Positions 6,220 through 8,975 of a stretch of 8,975 bases of DNA are shown here, in pieces. The DNA is taken from NCBI GenBank assembly GCA_002328825.1, contig DCWI01000040.1:1-8975 (forward strand), written 5' to 3'. The stretch comes from Nitrospiraceae bacterium UBA2166 (GTDB lineage: Bacteria; Nitrospirota; Nitrospiria; Nitrospirales; UBA2166). The notes beneath the pieces were generated by a model. The model was given only the letters and a program-made list of their open reading frames with translations, was not told the DNA's origin and made no database searches. A program made the translations under genes and the position numbers. Positions within the stretch are counted from its first letter, which is position 1. Every line of letters starts with the position of its first letter.

Positions 6220-7294
6220 AGCAGTGGTTACTTTTATTTTAGTTCTTGGTATTTTAATTTTTTTCCATGAACTTGGACATTTTCTTGTCGCACGGTGGGC
6301 AGGGGTAACTGTATTGAAATTTTCTCTTGGGTTTGGTCCAAAGCTATGGAGTTGGAAAGGTAAAGAAACAGAATATATGTTGTGTGCGGTTCCGCTTGGT
6401 GGTTATGTCAAGATGTTGGGTGAGGAAAATGGAAATGAAGTGCCGGAAGAGGATAAGGCGAGATCTTTTGATCACCAACCACTTTCTCGGCGTACTGCTA
6501 TTGTTATTGCGGGTCCGCTAGCAAACTTTCTCCTCGCCTATGGAATTTTTGTTGGTGTTCTTTCTGTTGGGCTTCCGCTTTACGTGCCACAGTTTGATAG
6601 CCTAATGCCGGTGGTGGATTCCGTGCTTGAGGAGTCCCCAGCAGAGCGTGGGGGGCTCCAAGTTGGTGACAAGATTATCTCAATTGATGGGGAACGGATT
6701 GATACTTGGCATGCGATGACAGAAATTGTTATTGAAAACCCTGACCATGAACTCCTTATCGATGTTGAACGTGCCGGTGGGCTGGTAAATTTGACTGTTA
6801 CTCCTCGGGGTGTTGAGGCAGAATCAAAGGACGGAGAATCCATCATTATCGGTCAGATTGGAATTACCAGGATGACTGGGGATGTTTCAATTGAGAGTAC
6901 ATCCCCGGTCGATGCGATCGTTGATGGGGCTTATGCAACATGGCGGTGGACAGAACTCATGGTGGTTGGAATTGTGAAGATTGTACAAGGGGAGCTTTCT
7001 GCAAAGAATATTGGAGGACCAATCCTTATCGCTGATATGTCTGCACAAGCAGTATCACAAGGATTTCTCAATATCTTGTTGTTTGTAGCCCTTATTAGTA
7101 TTAATCTTGGCATTGTTAATTTGCTACCTGTGCCAGTACTTGATGGTGGGCATTTGATGTTTTTTGCTATTGAAGGCATTAGGGGGCGACCGGTTGAGGA
7201 GCGAGGGCGTGAGATTGCTCATCAAGTTGGTTTGTTTCTTCTGCTTTCTTTGATGACTTTTGCTTTTTATAATGACATCATGAGATATTTCTAA
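6212..7294 (+). CDS. rseP: RIP metalloprotease RseP (site-2 protease)
   Basis: RseP is an inner-membrane zinc protease that cuts membrane-embedded anti-sigma factors and signal-peptide remnants. The 360-residue frame starts with a hydrophobic segment carrying the HELGH zinc site (residues 19-23, catalytic Glu20). PLGGYVKMLGE follows in the usual loop, then RTAIVIAGPLANFLLA in the second membrane segment. A periplasmic PDZ domain covers roughly residues 130-200 (ESPAERGGLQVGDKIISIDG is its carboxylate-binding start). The third zinc ligand is Asp311 in the NLLPVPVLDGG motif (303-313). I see one obvious PDZ rather than the two of E. coli, consistent with the shorter length. A good Shine-Dalgarno (6198-6203) supports ATG 6212. 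It overlaps dxr by 8 bp, closing the envelope operon; the STAND/TPR-like gene follows after 17 bp and could be co-transcribed. I do not see an anti-sigma factor partner in the window. Confidence 0.95.
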   Translation: MLEAVVTFILVLGILIFFHELGHFLVARWAGVTVLKFSLGFGPKLWSWKGKETEYMLCAVPLGGYVKMLGEENGNEVPEEDKARSFDHQPLSRRTAIVIAGPLANFLLAYGIFVGVLSVGLPLYVPQFDSLMPVVDSVLEESPAERGGLQVGDKIISIDGERIDTWHAMTEIVIENPDHELLIDVERAGGLVNLTVTPRGVEAESKDGESIIIGQIGITRMTGDVSIESTSPVDAIVDGAYATWRWTELMVVGIVKIVQGELSAKNIGGPILIADMSAQAVSQGFLNILLFVALISINLGIVNLLPVPVLDGGHLMFFAIEGIRGRPVEERGREIAHQVGLFLLLSLMTFAFYNDIMRYF

Positions 7295-7300
7295 GAAGGA
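7294..7300 (+). promoter_or_regulatory. Shine-Dalgarno site for the STAND/TPR-like gene
   Basis: AGAAGGA beginning on the last base of the rseP stop codon and 11 nt before ATG 7312. It supports this start over the in-frame TTG at 7306 and suggests the truncated protein is translated, not merely leftover DNA. Confidence 0.6.
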
Positions 7301-7311
7301 TAACTTTGCCA

Positions 7312-8975
7312 ATGACTTCTAAACACATTTCTGAGCATCAGGATCGATCTTCGTATGTTGAGCATCCTCAGGACCATCTTGCGCTTGCACATAAAATTTT
7401 GGAGGAACACGGTGTTTTACGATATCGCAAGCACGATGATTTTTTGGAGTTGCTCAATGTTATGAAAGGGCATCGGTTAACCATGCATGTTGTGCTCGAA
7501 GCGCTTAAAGATCATACTCCTGGCGAGCTACTAGAGCGTGTGCGACCGCGTGAGAATGATGGCGTGTCCGCGTTGACATTACAGACTAGCGTTGAGATGT
7601 TGTATGGAGATAATGCTTCGTCGGTCCGCCCATTCTATCTTTGTCTTGTTCCGTTTCGATCGTTACTCAATCGCGCAGCGCTGCAGCCTTATATTGATGC
7701 CATTGCAAAGCTTTCAGTGATGAAGGGTGTTGATGCGGGAAAATGGGAAGATTATTTGACTATAGCTGAGCAGTCTGGGGTGCTGAGTCCTGTTGCCGAA
7801 AATGCACCATTGTTGCATCTGAACAGGGCGTTTTCATTCCTTATTGGGCGGCGGTGGTTGTTAGATGTGAGTGATGAAGATAAGCAGGCGATCAAACAAT
7901 CCCATATGGAGCATTTTCGTAATTTGATGCCGACATATCAGGCACTGCTGGAGTCTGAGGATCAGAAAGAGCAACAATTTGGACTCATGGTCTGTCAGCA
8001 GGAATTAGAAAATGTCCATGCGGCATTGGAAATGGCATTGGAGCTTCAGGAAGATATCCTTCCATTTGCTAGGTACCTGATGGCGTTTTTCGACGATGTT
8101 GAAGAACAAGAAACGGCACTTCAGATTGCAGAGGATATGCTCAAAAAACTTGAGAAATACGATGAAGGTGTGCTCAATGGGCCTGCAGGTGCAGGATATA
8201 TGGCAGTTATGCATGCTATTGCCGATAGATATGCAATGACACCTCAGATGCCGCGTTCTCGGGAGCTATACCACCGAATCCTCAAGCACTATGATCAGGT
8301 AACAAGCATGACACCGCAGGCTATAATGCGTGGATGTGCGATTGTATATGATGATTTGGGGCAGTTGGCGTTGTATGCACAAGAGTGGGATGATGCGGAA
8401 GAACAGTTTAAAAAAGCGTTGCAGTTGAAACGAGAATGTGTTGATCGCGAAGGAGAACTTGGCACCCACGTCAGTTTAGCTCGTGTGGCACATCACGTGA
8501 AGCGATGGAATGATGCCAATGAGCATTATGAAAATGCGTTGAACATTGCGGTTGAACTTAACCTTGATGATAAGCAAGGTGGCATTCATCAAGAATGGGG
8601 TGAGGTTGCTTTTGATGAGGAAAATTTGAAGAGTGCCGAGATTCACTTTGAGGCAGCCATTGAAGCAAATGTTAAAGCGAAAGACCGCCGATCTCAAGCT
8701 GTGGCATGGCACCACTTTGGAAAGGTGGCGCAAGTGCAGAGTGATCTCATTCAAGCATCTAGTCGTTATCAAGAAGCACTGAAACTATTTACGGAGGAAG
8801 AGGATCACCATGGAAAAGCTACAACGTCCCACCAACTTGGCGTTGTGGCGATGGAACAAGAAGAATATAACGAGTCACGAAAGTATTTTCTTGCTGCCTT
8901 GGAATTTTTCAAGGGCGTTGAGGATGGTGATAATATCCAACTCACTCTGTCCAATATGGCTCGTCTCGTCGGGCA
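7312..8975 (+). CDS. Headless STAND/NB-ARC-like TPR protein, 3' end outside window
   Basis: Open for 554 codons with no stop before the window edge. Residues 1-25 are polar and unremarkable. Residues about 26-85 (DFLELLNVMKGHRLTMHVVL and TPGELLERV) look like the part just after the P-loop NTPase in STAND/NB-ARC proteins. Residues about 90-130 (MLYGDN, FYLCLVPFRSLL) resemble the winged-helix region that follows, and 165-320 resemble the helical linker of large bacterial STAND-TPR proteins (LENVHAALEMAL). From residue 342 come five TPR units of exactly 40 residues (342-381, 382-421, 422-461, 462-501, 502-541) and the start of a sixth. No Walker A or B motif exists, and none can lie upstream because rseP ends 17 bp before the start. 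STAND relatives sense partners through such repeats in signalling or phage defence; without the NTPase this may be a scaffold, a decoy, or a relic. The start has a good Shine-Dalgarno. Confidence 0.75.
   Translation, partial: MTSKHISEHQDRSSYVEHPQDHLALAHKILEEHGVLRYRKHDDFLELLNVMKGHRLTMHVVLEALKDHTPGELLERVRPRENDGVSALTLQTSVEMLYGDNASSVRPFYLCLVPFRSLLNRAALQPYIDAIAKLSVMKGVDAGKWEDYLTIAEQSGVLSPVAENAPLLHLNRAFSFLIGRRWLLDVSDEDKQAIKQSHMEHFRNLMPTYQALLESEDQKEQQFGLMVCQQELENVHAALEMALELQEDILPFARYLMAFFDDVEEQETALQIAEDMLKKLEKYDEGVLNGPAGAGYMAVMHAIADRYAMTPQMPRSRELYHRILKHYDQVTSMTPQAIMRGCAIVYDDLGQLALYAQEWDDAEEQFKKALQLKRECVDREGELGTHVSLARVAHHVKRWNDANEHYENALNIAVELNLDDKQGGIHQEWGEVAFDEENLKSAEIHFEAAIEANVKAKDRRSQAVAWHHFGKVAQVQSDLIQASSRYQEALKLFTEEEDHHGKATTSHQLGVVAMEQEEYNESRKYFLAALEFFKGVEDGDNIQLTLSNMARLVG

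Noticed and set aside
8005..8772. Three minus-strand frames of 67-98 codons inside the TPR gene
   Set aside because: The plus frame is continuously open with regular TPR repeats; the antisense frames have no motifs and follow from the repeat codon pattern.

Overview
The window reads as bacterial chromosome from a Gram-negative organism, with compact genes and somewhat AT-leaning composition. The core gene order uppS-cdsA-dxr-rseP and the style of these proteins (a roughly 360-residue RseP that appears to have one PDZ domain, a Dxr with the canonical motifs) fit Proteobacteria in the broad sense. Alphaproteobacteria, Magnetococcia or Desulfobacterota-like lineages are all possible; I cannot resolve it further by eye.

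Layout. Positions 1-492 (+) hold the broken remains of a sugar/alcohol-phosphate cytidylyltransferase-like gene (a nucleotidyltransferase of the phosphocholine or inositol-phosphate cytidylyltransferase type), with an internal deletion and two frame changes. It converges with, and overlaps by 98 bp, a two-gene minus-strand operon. That operon is a large GNAT-fold acyltransferase-like protein (2410-1241) followed by a MobA-like nucleotidyltransferase (1237-395), three bases apart. The three genes resemble a set I associate with an unassigned CDP-alcohol or lipid-headgroup pathway (inference). A gene-poor stretch of about 850 bp (2411-3258) follows, where frr/pyrH would often be found upstream of uppS.

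Positions 3259-7294 (+) carry an envelope/isoprenoid block. UppS makes the C55 undecaprenyl carrier, CdsA makes CDP-diacylglycerol, Dxr is the committed step of the MEP isoprenoid pathway that ultimately feeds UppS, and RseP is the intramembrane site-2 protease. The spacings are 106 bp, 17 bp and an 8-bp overlap, consistent with co-transcription.

From 7312 to the window edge runs a long open frame (554 codons, no stop). It matches the C-terminal half of STAND (NB-ARC-type) NTPases carrying TPRs: an ARC/winged-helix-like region, a helical linker, then 40-residue TPR units in perfect register. The P-loop NTPase that should precede this is absent, because rseP ends only 17 bp upstream. This headless STAND/TPR protein behind rseP, and the decayed cytidylyltransferase beside an intact uncharacterised acyltransferase/nucleotidyltransferase pair, are the two most interesting things here. 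I see no CRISPR array, tRNA, rRNA, insertion sequence or convincing complete phage-defence system.
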